A program made the position numbers and the translations under genes. A DNA stretch of 64,000 nucleotides. Source: Vulcanimicrobiota bacterium. GTDB taxonomy: Bacteria > Vulcanimicrobiota > Xenobia > Xenobiales > JADMJV01. Location of the stretch: positions 53,805 to 117,804 of the forward strand of contig JAHBVR010000026.1 of the NCBI GenBank assembly GCA_019637395.1, given 5' to 3'. Position 1 is the first letter of the stretch, and each line of letters begins with the position of its first letter. Below, in pieces: positions 8,135 to 16,364 of the stretch. Below the pieces are notes generated by a model, which was given only the letters and a program-made list of their open reading frames with translations, did not search any database and was not told where the DNA came from.

Positions 8135-9246
8135 TTACCACCGCCTCGGTTGCTATCGTGGGTGGGGGCGTGATGGGCTGCAGTCTGGCCTATCACCTCA
8201 CCGCTCTGGGCGTCCAGGATGTCGTGCTGCTCGAACGCCAGGGCATCTGCAGCGGCGAGACCGCCAAATCCGGCGGCTTCGTCCAGACCCATTGGAGCAG
8301 TTCTCATGAAGTTCGGCTCATCCACTGGTCGCGGGGCTTCTTTCAGGAATGGGCCCAGGCTTGCCAGTACCAGCCGATCGGTTATCTGCATGTCACCGGT
8401 GCCGAAAAAGAGCCTTCAGTTCGCGAGACTCACGAAATGCTGCTCCAGCTCGGCTTCGAATCCAACTGGCTGAGCCCGCGCGAGATCAAGAAATTGCAGC
8501 CCTTGCTGCGCGTCGACGATCTCAGCGGCGGAACCTATGAGCCTTCCAGCGGTTGGGCTCATCCCGTGGCCACCACTCGTTTCTTCGCCGAGGGAGCGCG
8601 CCAACGCGGCGCCAGCCTGCTCGAGGGTGTCCGCGTCCTGCAGATCGCCCAACGCTCCGGCAAGATTCAGGGGGTCGAGACCGACCAGGGCTTTCTCTCG
8701 GCGCCGGTGGTGGTGCTGGCGGCCGGCCCCTGGTCGCTGCAGTTGCACCCCAATCCCGCCCTGCCCTTGCCGTTGCTCAACAAGCGCGGCCAGGTCTGCT
8801 ACATGAATCGCCCGGCCGGCCTGCCCCGCAAAGAGCTGGCTTTTTACGACGAAGTCACCGGCCTCTACACCCATCCCGACGGCGACACCAACCTGGTCGG
8901 CCTGGATTGGCACTTCGAGCCGGTTTTCGGTCCCGATCACTACGATGGTGAAATCGACCAGGACTATCTGGAGGGCGCCCATGGAGCCCTCTCTCACCGG
9001 TTCCCCTCCATGGCCCAGGCTCAGCCCATCAAGGGATTGGTGGGCCTCTACGACTTCACCCCCGACGGTCACCCGATTGTGGACGGCCCCCTGGGCCTGG
9101 AAGGCTACTACGTCATGGCCGGCTTCAGCGGCGCCGGCTTCAAGAGCTCGCCCGCCCTGGGCCTGGGCCTGGCCGAACTCATCGTGCACGGCCAATACCG
9201 CACCGTCAACCTGGACTTTCTCAAGCTCAGCCGCTTTCGCTGTTGA
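8131..9246 (+). CDS. FAD-dependent oxidase, D-amino-acid oxidase (DAO) family
   Basis: 371 aa. The N-terminal dinucleotide site VAIVGGGVMGCSLAYHL is followed by LLERQ, and the C-terminal FTPDGHPIVDG...GYYVMAGFSGAG is the standard DAO ending (glycine/sarcosine-oxidase-like). The start overlaps the cupin-MetRS stop, so the two are translated together. In the s56-p1 pathway a DAO-family enzyme (Spb39) cleaves the lysine-glycine hydrazine made by the cupin-MetRS protein to release hydrazinoacetic acid. By context this is its likely counterpart, though a simple amine oxidase cannot be excluded. Confidence 0.85.
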   Translation: MITTASVAIVGGGVMGCSLAYHLTALGVQDVVLLERQGICSGETAKSGGFVQTHWSSSHEVRLIHWSRGFFQEWAQACQYQPIGYLHVTGAEKEPSVRETHEMLLQLGFESNWLSPREIKKLQPLLRVDDLSGGTYEPSSGWAHPVATTRFFAEGARQRGASLLEGVRVLQIAQRSGKIQGVETDQGFLSAPVVVLAAGPWSLQLHPNPALPLPLLNKRGQVCYMNRPAGLPRKELAFYDEVTGLYTHPDGDTNLVGLDWHFEPVFGPDHYDGEIDQDYLEGAHGALSHRFPSMAQAQPIKGLVGLYDFTPDGHPIVDGPLGLEGYYVMAGFSGAGFKSSPALGLGLAELIVHGQYRTVNLDFLKLSRFRC

Positions 9247-9290
9247 CTTGTCGGTGCGCTTGTGTCGCATTGTTAGCGAAGGAGTTCTGC

Positions 9291-9422
9291 ATGAAGATTG
9301 TTCAGGTTCCTATGGAAGAAACGGAAGCCAGGCGCCTCGCTGAGCGGGCGCACGAACTGAAAATTAGCCGCGCAGATCTGATCAGGCGCGCCTGTGCCAA
9401 ATCATTCCCAAAGTTCTCCTGA
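9291..9422 (+). CDS. Short ribbon-helix-helix (antitoxin-like) protein
   Basis: 43 aa beginning MKIVQVPMEETEARRLAE, then ELKISRADLIRRAC. This is the beta-strand plus two-helix pattern of CopG/RHH antitoxins. AAGGAG sits six bases before the ATG. The C-terminus is abrupt (KSFPKFS), and the cognate toxin is reduced to a tail just downstream, so this is probably a truncated leftover of a toxin-antitoxin pair. Confidence 0.6.
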   Translation: MKIVQVPMEETEARRLAERAHELKISRADLIRRACAKSFPKFS

Positions 9423-9504
9423 AGAGCCACTTGCGACTTTATCCAAAGATACGATGGAACAAGTAGACAAAGCGATCCACTTTGCACTCGATCTACGCTG
9501 CTGA
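9400..9504 (+). pseudogene. C-terminal remnant of a MazF/PemK-type toxin gene
   Basis: In the frame next to the RHH ORF the DNA reads EEPLATLSKDTMEQVDKAI then HFALDLRC and a stop. This closely fits the last helix of MazF-family toxins (LSxETMxxVDxALxxALGL). The rest of the toxin is missing. A deletion seems to have joined the antitoxin gene to the toxin tail. Confidence 0.55.
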
Positions 9505-9510
9505 GCGCGC

Positions 9511-10617
9511 TCAACCCTTGGGATTGTAGATCTCGACCTCGACCCCCAGGTCCTTGGCCATGACCTCGCGCAGATGCTCGCCCGAAGTCTTGAGCACCTT
9601 GAGCCAGCCGTGCTCCCAGTCGCGCACGCCGGCCAGCCAGGCCGAACAGTTGCGGCAGGGCCAGGCTTCGGCGCCCCGGCCTTCCAGGTGCATCTTACGG
9701 TACCAATCGAACATCTCGCCGCGCCACACCTCTTGTACGGTGTGCTCGAAGAGGTTGGGGAATTTGTCGGCGGTGCGGAAACTCACGTCCTGCCCGCATA
9801 AAGCCACCCGGCCCAGCGTGTCCACGTTGAGGCGCTCGAAGGGCCAAACGCAGGGCTGCTTGCGTTCCGTGGGCAGGTCGGCGTAGAGGTGATGATCGAG
9901 CGCTTTATTGTGAGAAATGGTGGTGTTGTCATCCCAGGTCAGGAACTTGCGGGTGATGACTTCGTCCACGCCCACTTCCTTGAGATAAAACTGCACGGCC
10001 TCATCCAGCTTGCCTTCGATCAATTCCTGGCGGATGATGGAAACCACCACCCGCGTCGGCTTGACGTGCTGCTTGCGCAGCTCCAGGGCGGCCCGGATAT
10101 TGCCCACGTGATTTTCGAACCAGCCCTTGGGATCGCGCGGCGGACCGCCACGCGGCGGGCGAACCTTGGCATAGGTCTCGGCGTCGGCCGCGTCCATGGA
10201 GAATTCGATTAAATCGATGCCGGCCTCGATCAAGCGTTCTAGCTTGCGCCGATGCTTGGGATGCGGACCCATCATCGAGCCGTTGGTGTTCATCCACACC
10301 CGGCAGCCCTGTCTTTTGGCGAACTCGATCATGTCCACCATATGCGGGTGGAGCATGGGCTCCCCGCCGCCGGTGCAGCGCATCCAGGCTCCATAGGGGC
10401 CGGCTTCGGCGGCGATCTTATTCCACAACTCGACCGGGAACAGGTCCCCATCGCGCTCGCGATAGAACGTGCGGATCTCGGAATTGCCGTCGGTATAAGG
10501 ACAGCTCGGACAGCCGAAGTTGCATGGGTAGATGATGGACAACACCAGCATCATGGGGAACTCCATGGCGTCCTGGCGCAGGCCGTATTGTTTTTCAGCT
10601 TCTTTGATTTGCGACAT
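9511..10617 (-). CDS. Radical SAM protein with SPASM-like C-terminus
   Basis: 368 aa from the ATG at 10617; a TTG nine bases upstream is an alternative. The [4Fe-4S]-SAM cluster motif is CNFGCPSC (Cys 32, 36, 39), followed by the GGGEP motif (CTGGGEPMLHP). The C-terminal half has a SPASM-like set of cysteines: CVWP, ALCGQD and CRNC. Such enzymes often modify peptides or small molecules. It converges on the cupin-MetRS/oxidase operon, from which the decayed toxin locus separates it, so functional linkage is possible but not shown. Confidence 0.85.
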   Translation of the reverse strand: MSQIKEAEKQYGLRQDAMEFPMMLVLSIIYPCNFGCPSCPYTDGNSEIRTFYRERDGDLFPVELWNKIAAEAGPYGAWMRCTGGGEPMLHPHMVDMIEFAKRQGCRVWMNTNGSMMGPHPKHRRKLERLIEAGIDLIEFSMDAADAETYAKVRPPRGGPPRDPKGWFENHVGNIRAALELRKQHVKPTRVVVSIIRQELIEGKLDEAVQFYLKEVGVDEVITRKFLTWDDNTTISHNKALDHHLYADLPTERKQPCVWPFERLNVDTLGRVALCGQDVSFRTADKFPNLFEHTVQEVWRGEMFDWYRKMHLEGRGAEAWPCRNCSAWLAGVRDWEHGWLKVLKTSGEHLREVMAKDLGVEVEIYNPKG

Positions 10618-10679
10618 CCCCAGCAATCTACCTAGAAAAAAGCGGGAGTAAACGCCACCCGCGAATAAGACTCAAGTTT

Positions 10680-11024
10680 ATGCGTGAATATAGCGTCAAA
10701 AGATTGTTTCTGTGCGTTGCCCTCATTTGCGGATTCGCGGGAACCATGCAGGTCCTGGTCTTCAACAAACGCCAGGATTTGCACTTTCAGCACCACCCTG
10801 ACCAGCGTTTCAGCACGCCCCAGCAAGATCGTTTCGTACCCGCCGGCCCTCCGGCCGAAGGCGTGGTGGCGGCGGTGGGAATGGATCGGATTCATCTGAA
10901 CACCGGCAGCAAGCTGTCGCCTTACCGCTGTGAGAACCCCGGCCAATATAAGATCGGCGAGAGATTGCGCATCACCTATGCCCAGGGCAGCCCGCCCACG
11001 GCCGTGCGTATCGAGCGTCTCTAG
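10680..11024 (+). CDS. Small secreted or membrane-anchored protein
   Basis: 114 aa. The basic N-terminus and hydrophobic stretch (VKRLFLCVALICGFAG) look like a signal peptide or anchor. The exported part is short, hydrophilic and ends in YKIGERLRITYAQGSPPTAVRIERL-type strands that suggest a small beta domain. It is divergent from the radical SAM gene with about 60 bp between. Family not recognised. Confidence 0.6.
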   Translation: MREYSVKRLFLCVALICGFAGTMQVLVFNKRQDLHFQHHPDQRFSTPQQDRFVPAGPPAEGVVAAVGMDRIHLNTGSKLSPYRCENPGQYKIGERLRITYAQGSPPTAVRIERL

Positions 11025-11027
11025 TCT

Positions 11028-12116
11028 TTAGACCATCTCGGCCAGGGCGGCCCGGCAGCGGATGCTGTTGGCGTGGTCCGAGCCCCAGTTTTTCTCGGCA
11101 ATCAGCAGGGCCCGCTCAAAGAGTTTCTTGGCTTCCTCGTGGGCGCCGGCGGAACGGCGCAAGGTGGCCAGGTTGAAGAACAACGGAGCCAGTCGCTTAT
11201 CGTCGGCCGTGATCTGCGTTTGCCAGATCTCCAAAGCCCGGCGATAGAGGCCTTCAGACCGAATGGAGTTGCCCTGGGCGAAATAGAGAGTGGCCAGGTT
11301 GGTGATGACCGGCGCCAATTCGTTGCGGTAGGCAGTGCCCAGCTTCTCGAGGTGGTCGATGGCCTGGAGGAAATTGCGTTCGGCTTCGGCATGGGCCTGG
11401 CCCTGGCGCTGCATCTCGGCCAGCTCGCCCAGAATGCGTCCGGGACGAGGATCCTTGGCTCCCCAGGCCATGGCCTGAGCGGCCACCTGCTTGAGTTCCG
11501 CGATGGCCTCGGAGTGCTTGCCTTCCCGAAAAAGTGCGAAGGCTTTCTGACGCTGAGCCGCCCAGGCGCTTTCATCCACCTGGCCCAGGGCCACCGGTTG
11601 CGGCCGGGAGGCCTTTTCAGCCGCCTGCGCGCGTTCGATCTGACTGAGCCGCTGGGCGATCAGGGAGGCCAGCGAAGTGCACCACTCCTCGTGAGGAGGT
11701 CCGAAAGCTCCGGCTCGGATGCGGTTGTCGGCGTAGACCAGCCCCTGCACCAGTCCCGAAGCGTGCAAAATAGGCGAGCATACGATCGAACGTAGACCGG
11801 AAAGGATGACGCTGGTGCGGTCGTTCATCTTGGGATCACGGGTGGCGTCCACCAACAGCATCGGCTGCTTGTCGCGCATCACGGTTTTGATCATCTCGGT
11901 GCTGATTTCGCCGGCCAAAAAAACCGTCTGGGGATCCAGGCCGTGGGTGGCCTGGGCGGTTAATTCCTCGGTGTCTTTGTCGCGGCAGGCCACCAGGGCG
12001 CGCTCCGGGCTGAGATGGGCCAGCATGGCGTCGAGCGCATACTCGAAGACCTCGCGACGGGTTTCCGCCTGCTGCAGCTTCTCGAGAAAAACTTCTGGGT
12101 TGGCCTCTGAACTCAC
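11028..12116 (-). CDS. GAF-domain protein with C-terminal TPR repeats
   Basis: 362 aa from the GTG at 12116; the open frame reaches 12188 but the extra 24 residues look non-conserved. Residues about 10-170 are a GAF domain (ALDAMLAHLSPERALV, PMLLVDATRDPKMNDR, SIVCSPILHASGLVQGLVYADN), as found in FHA/GAF signalling proteins. After a linker, residues 190-360 form three or four TPR units ending EEAKKLFERALLIAEKNWG. Probably a cytoplasmic sensor or scaffold; the ligand is unknown. Confidence 0.8.
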   Translation of the reverse strand: MSSEANPEVFLEKLQQAETRREVFEYALDAMLAHLSPERALVACRDKDTEELTAQATHGLDPQTVFLAGEISTEMIKTVMRDKQPMLLVDATRDPKMNDRTSVILSGLRSIVCSPILHASGLVQGLVYADNRIRAGAFGPPHEEWCTSLASLIAQRLSQIERAQAAEKASRPQPVALGQVDESAWAAQRQKAFALFREGKHSEAIAELKQVAAQAMAWGAKDPRPGRILGELAEMQRQGQAHAEAERNFLQAIDHLEKLGTAYRNELAPVITNLATLYFAQGNSIRSEGLYRRALEIWQTQITADDKRLAPLFFNLATLRRSAGAHEEAKKLFERALLIAEKNWGSDHANSIRCRAALAEMV

Positions 12117-12238
12117 GCTCGGTCCTATCTTCGCTGAATGGATGGTTGAGGGATCTTCGGCCCGAAGTGTATAGGAATCCCGCCCCAATCGTCAAATACT
12201 CTTAACAGGTATCCCTGACTTCAGGGGATGTCCTGCCT

Positions 12239-13978
12239 GTGGAGCTGCGATTGTACTGTCCCGCCTGTGATAAAGAGTTTAGCCCCGTCCACAGCCGTTG
12301 CCCTGAATGTAAGGGTTGGCTGCGCGTCAGCGGTCCCACCGTCGGCGCTAAAGTGGCCATCAACCCGCTCCGCCCTCAGTCAACGGCTGCTACGGAATCC
12401 GCCACCACCCAAAAGGTGAAGCCCATCCGCGCTCATGAAAACGTACCCCTGCCCAGTCGGCCCAAGAGTGCTCCCGAGGGGGAGCCGGCCGCGCGCAAAG
12501 CCGCCCTGCCCGGACCCGGCCTGCAGACAGCCACCGAGCCGGTCGAGTCGCTGGGGCGAGGCGCCCTGGGCACGGGCTGGGAATCTTCCAACAGTTTCGC
12601 TGCCCCTGCGGTCAGCGCTCCTGCTCCCGGCGCTCCCGGCGGTTGGGGGGCGCCCGTGCCCAGCGCCAGCGGTCCGGCCGCCACGACCGGCTGGGGCACT
12701 CCGGCCACCGGGGGCTGGGGCGCGCCCGCCCCGGAACCCCCTAAAGCGCTGGGGTGGGGACCTCCTCCAGCCGCCCCCGCTCCTCTTTCATCGGGTTTTG
12801 ACAGCGGTCCTGGCTTCGCCGGTGGATTGAGCGCGGGCCCGGCCTCAGGACACCTGGGTGGCCCTCCCGGCCTGTTGGGCTCAAGTCCTCCCGGCGGCGG
12901 TGGCGGCTGGTTGGGTGACGGCGGCGGTGGCGCCGGGGCGGGCGCTTATGCTCCCCCGGCCCGCGGCGGCGGTTGGCTGGGCGACTCCGCCGGTGGCCCG
13001 GGCGAGGCTCCTCCTCCGCTTTCCATGCCGCCGCTGGCTCCTCCGGAGCTTCCTTCGCACGGGGGAGAGGCTCTTTCTTTGCCCGACCACACCGTGGCCG
13101 TGGACCTGGGCACCCCCTGGGAAGACGAGGTTCCCCATGGCACTTCCAATCAAATGATCTATATCGTGCTCGGCTGCTTGATTCTCAGTTTGACCGCCTT
13201 TTCCGGCTACATCTGGTGGCAGCAGAAACGGTTGAAAGAGCCGGTCAAGCCGGTTGCGCTCGAAACCAACGGGGGGGCGCTGAAACTGGGGATGGACAGC
13301 CTGCATCAGGCCCAGCTAGCCTACAAAGCCGGGCGCTATAGTGAAGCTCAGGGCCTGGCTCAGAATGCCTACGATCTGGTCGGTGAACTCAAAGTTGCCA
13401 GTGACGCCGAGCGCAAGGCGGTCAAGAATTTTTATCGCCAGGCGACCATGCGCTACGCCGCCTCACTGGCTGAGGAGGCTCAACGCGCCGGCCAGAAGGG
13501 CGAAATCGTGCAGGCCGGCGGACTGGCCGAACAGGCCGCCAGCATGTATGCCAAACTACCCGGGACCACCAAGGAGCAAGCCCAATCCTTCGCTTTGGAA
13601 GGCCGCATCTATCTTCGTTCCGGCGACGCGGCCGCGGCCATGTCGGCCTACAGCAAGGCGAATTCGCTCCGGCCCGGAGCCTATGCCGCCGAAATGCGCC
13701 AGGCTCGCGCCCTGGGCGCTCCGCCGCCCGAATTACTCCCGCAGCCCCAGGTGGCCCAACCTCTACCTCCCGAAGAGCAGCCCAAAATTGATGCCCCCGG
13801 CTATCCTTCCAGAGTGGGGGGACCTTACCGGGGCCCGCGCCATACCGCTCCCATCCCGGTGGCTCAACCCGTAGGTCCCGCTCCCAAGCCGAAGCCCGTC
13901 AACACTTATGTGCCACCCAAACGAGACGACCGCCCCAGTTGGCGCAAAAAGCCCAGCGACCGCTACCCGGGCTCGTAA
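12239..13978 (+). CDS. Zinc-ribbon membrane protein with Gly/Pro-rich linker and TPR-like region
   Basis: 579 aa from a GTG. The N-terminus is a zinc ribbon (CPAC...CPEC, residues 7-23). A long Gly/Pro/Ala-rich low-complexity linker (about 60-280) follows, then one transmembrane helix (MIYIVLGCLILSLTAFSGYI, about 305) and helical TPR-like repeats (YKAGRYSEAQGLAQNAYDL and later units), ending in a Pro/Arg/Lys-rich tail. The topology suggests a cytoplasmic zinc ribbon and an outer TPR part. No homologue is recognised. Confidence 0.75.
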   Translation: MELRLYCPACDKEFSPVHSRCPECKGWLRVSGPTVGAKVAINPLRPQSTAATESATTQKVKPIRAHENVPLPSRPKSAPEGEPAARKAALPGPGLQTATEPVESLGRGALGTGWESSNSFAAPAVSAPAPGAPGGWGAPVPSASGPAATTGWGTPATGGWGAPAPEPPKALGWGPPPAAPAPLSSGFDSGPGFAGGLSAGPASGHLGGPPGLLGSSPPGGGGGWLGDGGGGAGAGAYAPPARGGGWLGDSAGGPGEAPPPLSMPPLAPPELPSHGGEALSLPDHTVAVDLGTPWEDEVPHGTSNQMIYIVLGCLILSLTAFSGYIWWQQKRLKEPVKPVALETNGGALKLGMDSLHQAQLAYKAGRYSEAQGLAQNAYDLVGELKVASDAERKAVKNFYRQATMRYAASLAEEAQRAGQKGEIVQAGGLAEQAASMYAKLPGTTKEQAQSFALEGRIYLRSGDAAAAMSAYSKANSLRPGAYAAEMRQARALGAPPPELLPQPQVAQPLPPEEQPKIDAPGYPSRVGGPYRGPRHTAPIPVAQPVGPAPKPKPVNTYVPPKRDDRPSWRKKPSDRYPGS

Positions 13979-14054
13979 ATTGGAGCCGCATAGCAGGCTG
14001 CTTAGATGCGGCGCCGCCTCAGGACCGCGCGCCCGATGAGCAGTTGACTCTGCC

Positions 14055-14711
14055 ATGCGTATCTGGTTCCTCATGTTTCTCCTCTTCTGGGCGGCCTTCC
14101 CGGCCATGGCCCAGGACAAGCAAGGCTGCGCCATTTGCGCCCTCACTGAGGGTTCGGGCCCCAAGCCGGTGGCGGGCAGCCTGGTGCACGAAGGCAAGAC
14201 CTACTATTTTTGCAGTCCGGGTTGTCAGGAAAAGTTCGCGGCCGACCCGGTCGACTGGGCCGCCCGGTTAGCCAGCCAGAATGAAGGTCCGGGCCGTTAT
14301 GGGAAACTTCCGGATTTTACTTTCCCAGAGCTGCAACGCAGTGATCTGGACAACCGCGTGGTGGTAGTGAATTTCTGGGCCACCTGCTGCGGCCCGTGCC
14401 TGGCCGAAATTCCTCAGTTCACCGAACTGCAGCGCCAGAACCCTAATGATTTACGCGTTCTCGGCTTCTCTTACGACAAGGATATCGAACAGCACGCCGC
14501 CTTCCTCAGCAAGCTTAATTACCCGTCGTTCCTGGTCAGCACCCCCAAAGTCAAAAGCTTCCTGCGCCAGCTACTCCAACAAGTGGGCCCGGTCAAAGCT
14601 ATCCCGCTCACGCTGCTGGTCAACCGCCAGGGTGAAATCATCTACCGCCAGACCGGCGGGATCGGCCCGGACTTTAGAGCTGCCCTCCAGACGGAGTTGT
14701 CGCGCCGATGA
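14055..14711 (+). CDS. Exported YHS-TlpA fusion (thioredoxin-like)
   Basis: 218 aa. A signal peptide (MRIWFLMFLLFWAAFPAMA) is followed by a YHS/TRASH-type metal-binding segment (CAIC, then YYFCSPGCQEKFAADP, residues 25-70). A TlpA/ResA-like thioredoxin domain comes next, with the redox motif ATCCGPC (about 110-116) and the cis-proline region AIPLTLLVNRQG. It probably acts outside the cytoplasmic membrane in thiol-disulfide exchange, possibly linked to a metal such as copper through the YHS part. A 12-codon ORF (MKTVILWLPLPG) overlaps its stop and may be the start of a deleted downstream gene. Confidence 0.85.
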   Translation: MRIWFLMFLLFWAAFPAMAQDKQGCAICALTEGSGPKPVAGSLVHEGKTYYFCSPGCQEKFAADPVDWAARLASQNEGPGRYGKLPDFTFPELQRSDLDNRVVVVNFWATCCGPCLAEIPQFTELQRQNPNDLRVLGFSYDKDIEQHAAFLSKLNYPSFLVSTPKVKSFLRQLLQQVGPVKAIPLTLLVNRQGEIIYRQTGGIGPDFRAALQTELSRR

Positions 14712-14836
14712 AGACCGTGATTCTCTGGCTGCCGCTACCGGGTTGACCTCTTGCCGCCTATCCTGACTTACACTATTCGTGTGTTCCCGCTATCCCGGCT
14801 TCAATTTTCGGTTGGCTTTTAGTCCCTAATGGAAAC

Positions 14837-14855
14837 CCCCCGGCTCGGCCGGGGG
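14837..14855 (+). terminator. GC-rich hairpin, possible terminator
   Basis: 8-bp stem CCCCCGGC/GCCGGGGG with a TCG loop, about 125 bp after the YHS-TlpA stop. There is no long T run after it, so termination is plausible but not certain. Confidence 0.4.
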
Positions 14856-15290
14856 ACCCTTAAAGTTCGACTTTCGCAGGAGTCCTGCGAAGGAAAAACT
14901 CTCTTCTGTGAACCGCTCAAAGTTCAAGAAGGGAGAATGTCTTGTCGGACGTTGAAAGTGCTAAAGCACACCAAGTCTCTCGTGAAACTCTGCAAAGCCT
15001 CATTGTTCTTGAGGTATTCCATCGTCGCAGCTATGTTTCCAGTGGGCCATGTCTTCTGGATCCCGGTGAGCGCTCATGAGTGGATCCTTTTAGGGGCTCA
15101 ATGACACAGGTCGCCTTGATCCTCGAGCGCCTTCCCGCCCACGTGAAATGAGAAGTCCCCATTCCAGCCGTATATGCACTTTAGCAGACAACTGCGACAA
15201 AGTTTGTCGCGGTATTTGGAGAAATTGGCGTGGCGGCACCTGTGGAAGAGGCAAGCCCAGCGCCAGTTTGTGAGCTCGGCACCCGACCCT

Positions 15291-15357
15291 GAGTGGCCTC
15301 CAGCAGACTTTGCCAGACGGAGCGAAACGGCGCTGAAACTAGGGGGGCTGGCGTTGC
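15291..15357. repeat. Duplicated fragment of the 3' end of the 704-aa gene
   Basis: This stretch matches 16661-16728 in direct orientation with about four mismatches and one indel in 68 positions. It encodes, on the minus strand, VWQSLLEATQGR against VWQGLLEATQGR near the C-terminus of the 704-aa protein. Weaker similarity extends upstream to about 15258. It is a decayed partial duplicate, not a gene. Confidence 0.85.
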
Positions 15358-15362
15358 GGAGA

Positions 15363-15384
15363 GCGACCCGCGCGGGTCATAAGC
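15363..15384 (-). repeat. Dispersed palindromic repeat, copy C (core only)
   Basis: On the minus strand GCTTAT-GACCCGCGCGGGTC-GC, the core of copies A and B. The outer part is not conserved. Confidence 0.6.
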
Positions 15385-15465
15385 AAGGGAACTGGCTCCC
15401 GCTTCCTGCGCGTTTGGAGCTACTGGCCAGGGAGATCCGCCGGCGCGCACGAAGAGCAGTGTACT

Positions 15466-16341
15466 ATGCATTTAACCGAATTCCATGTCCTGCTCGTCGA
15501 CGACGAGCCCGATGTACACGAGATTTCCCGGCTGGCTATGCGCCAATTTCGAGTTTTTGGCCTGCCCATTCGACTGCACTCCGCGACCAGCAAAGACGAG
15601 GCCATCCAACTGCTGGAAAGCTTGAGATTGGGGCCGGGCTTCAGTCTGGCGTCAGTGGCCTTGATCGACGTCGTCATGGAGACCGAACATGCCGGGCTGG
15701 AGCTGTGTGAGTATATCCGAGACGTGATGAAAAACCGCACCCTGCAGATTCACGTTCGCACCGGGCAGCCGGGGCTCGCCCCCGAGCGGTCGGTTCTCGA
15801 CCGTTACGACATCCAGGGTTATCTGGCCAAAGCCGAAGCCACCGCCGACAAGCTCTACACGCTGGTCAAGGCGGGAGTGCGGGAGCACTACTTTACCGGT
15901 CTTTCGCACGGACTGCAGGACATTTTGGATTATCTCATCCCGTCAGCCTCCACGCGCAGCGGCATCGCCGAATCCTTGCGTGCCTTCGAACGTCTGGCTC
16001 GGGTCCATCGCTCGGGCGGCGACAAGGCCGAAACCATCAAAGCTCCACTCTGCTATATCTTAGAAGGTGAATTCGTGACTGGACTTGAGGATTGGAGCGA
16101 ATCCTGCCCGGCCCTGGCCCGGCGCGACGAGCTGCTCGCCCTGCCTGCCCAGAAACTTAACGACGACGGCGATTGCTATACGATCGACGGACGGGATCTG
16201 CTGATTCAGATCGCTCCCACTGCGACCAAGGCGGCCCTTCACTACATGCTACGGAGCACAGTGGCGCCTCCGGACTGGGAGGTTTTTCTCTACCACCGCT
16301 ATTTGAGAACCTTCTCGGCGCTCTGGAAGCAGGCCCGCTGA
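15466..16341 (+). CDS. Response regulator with DUF3369-like segment
   Basis: 291 aa. The N-terminal receiver domain has the acidic pair VDDEPD (11-16) and phospho-acceptor Asp in LIDVVME (about 67). It leads into IHVRTGQPGLAPERSVLDRYDI, the hallmark of DUF3369 response regulators. Unlike the usual ones it ends in about 120 unknown residues with no HD-GYP or GGDEF domain. No histidine kinase is adjacent. It lies between two copies of a duplicated gene fragment, a sign of insertion or rearrangement. Confidence 0.85.
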   Translation: MHLTEFHVLLVDDEPDVHEISRLAMRQFRVFGLPIRLHSATSKDEAIQLLESLRLGPGFSLASVALIDVVMETEHAGLELCEYIRDVMKNRTLQIHVRTGQPGLAPERSVLDRYDIQGYLAKAEATADKLYTLVKAGVREHYFTGLSHGLQDILDYLIPSASTRSGIAESLRAFERLARVHRSGGDKAETIKAPLCYILEGEFVTGLEDWSESCPALARRDELLALPAQKLNDDGDCYTIDGRDLLIQIAPTATKAALHYMLRSTVAPPDWEVFLYHRYLRTFSALWKQAR

Positions 16342-16364
16342 ATCCTGCTGGCCGTAAAGAAGGC

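Larger units (their letters stand above)
14712..15465. other. Gene-poor, rearranged stretch with hairpins and a duplicated fragment
   Basis: No convincing gene in about 750 bp. It holds a strong GC hairpin at 14837-14855 (CCCCCGGC, TCG loop, GCCGGGGG), which could terminate transcription of the YHS-TlpA gene. A 19-bp near-perfect palindrome lies at 14873-14891 (TTCGCAGGA and its complement). Also here are a copy of the 3' end of the 704-aa gene (15291-15357) and one copy of a dispersed palindromic repeat (15363-15384). A 91-codon open frame at 14829-15104 resembles nothing I know. Confidence 0.6.
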
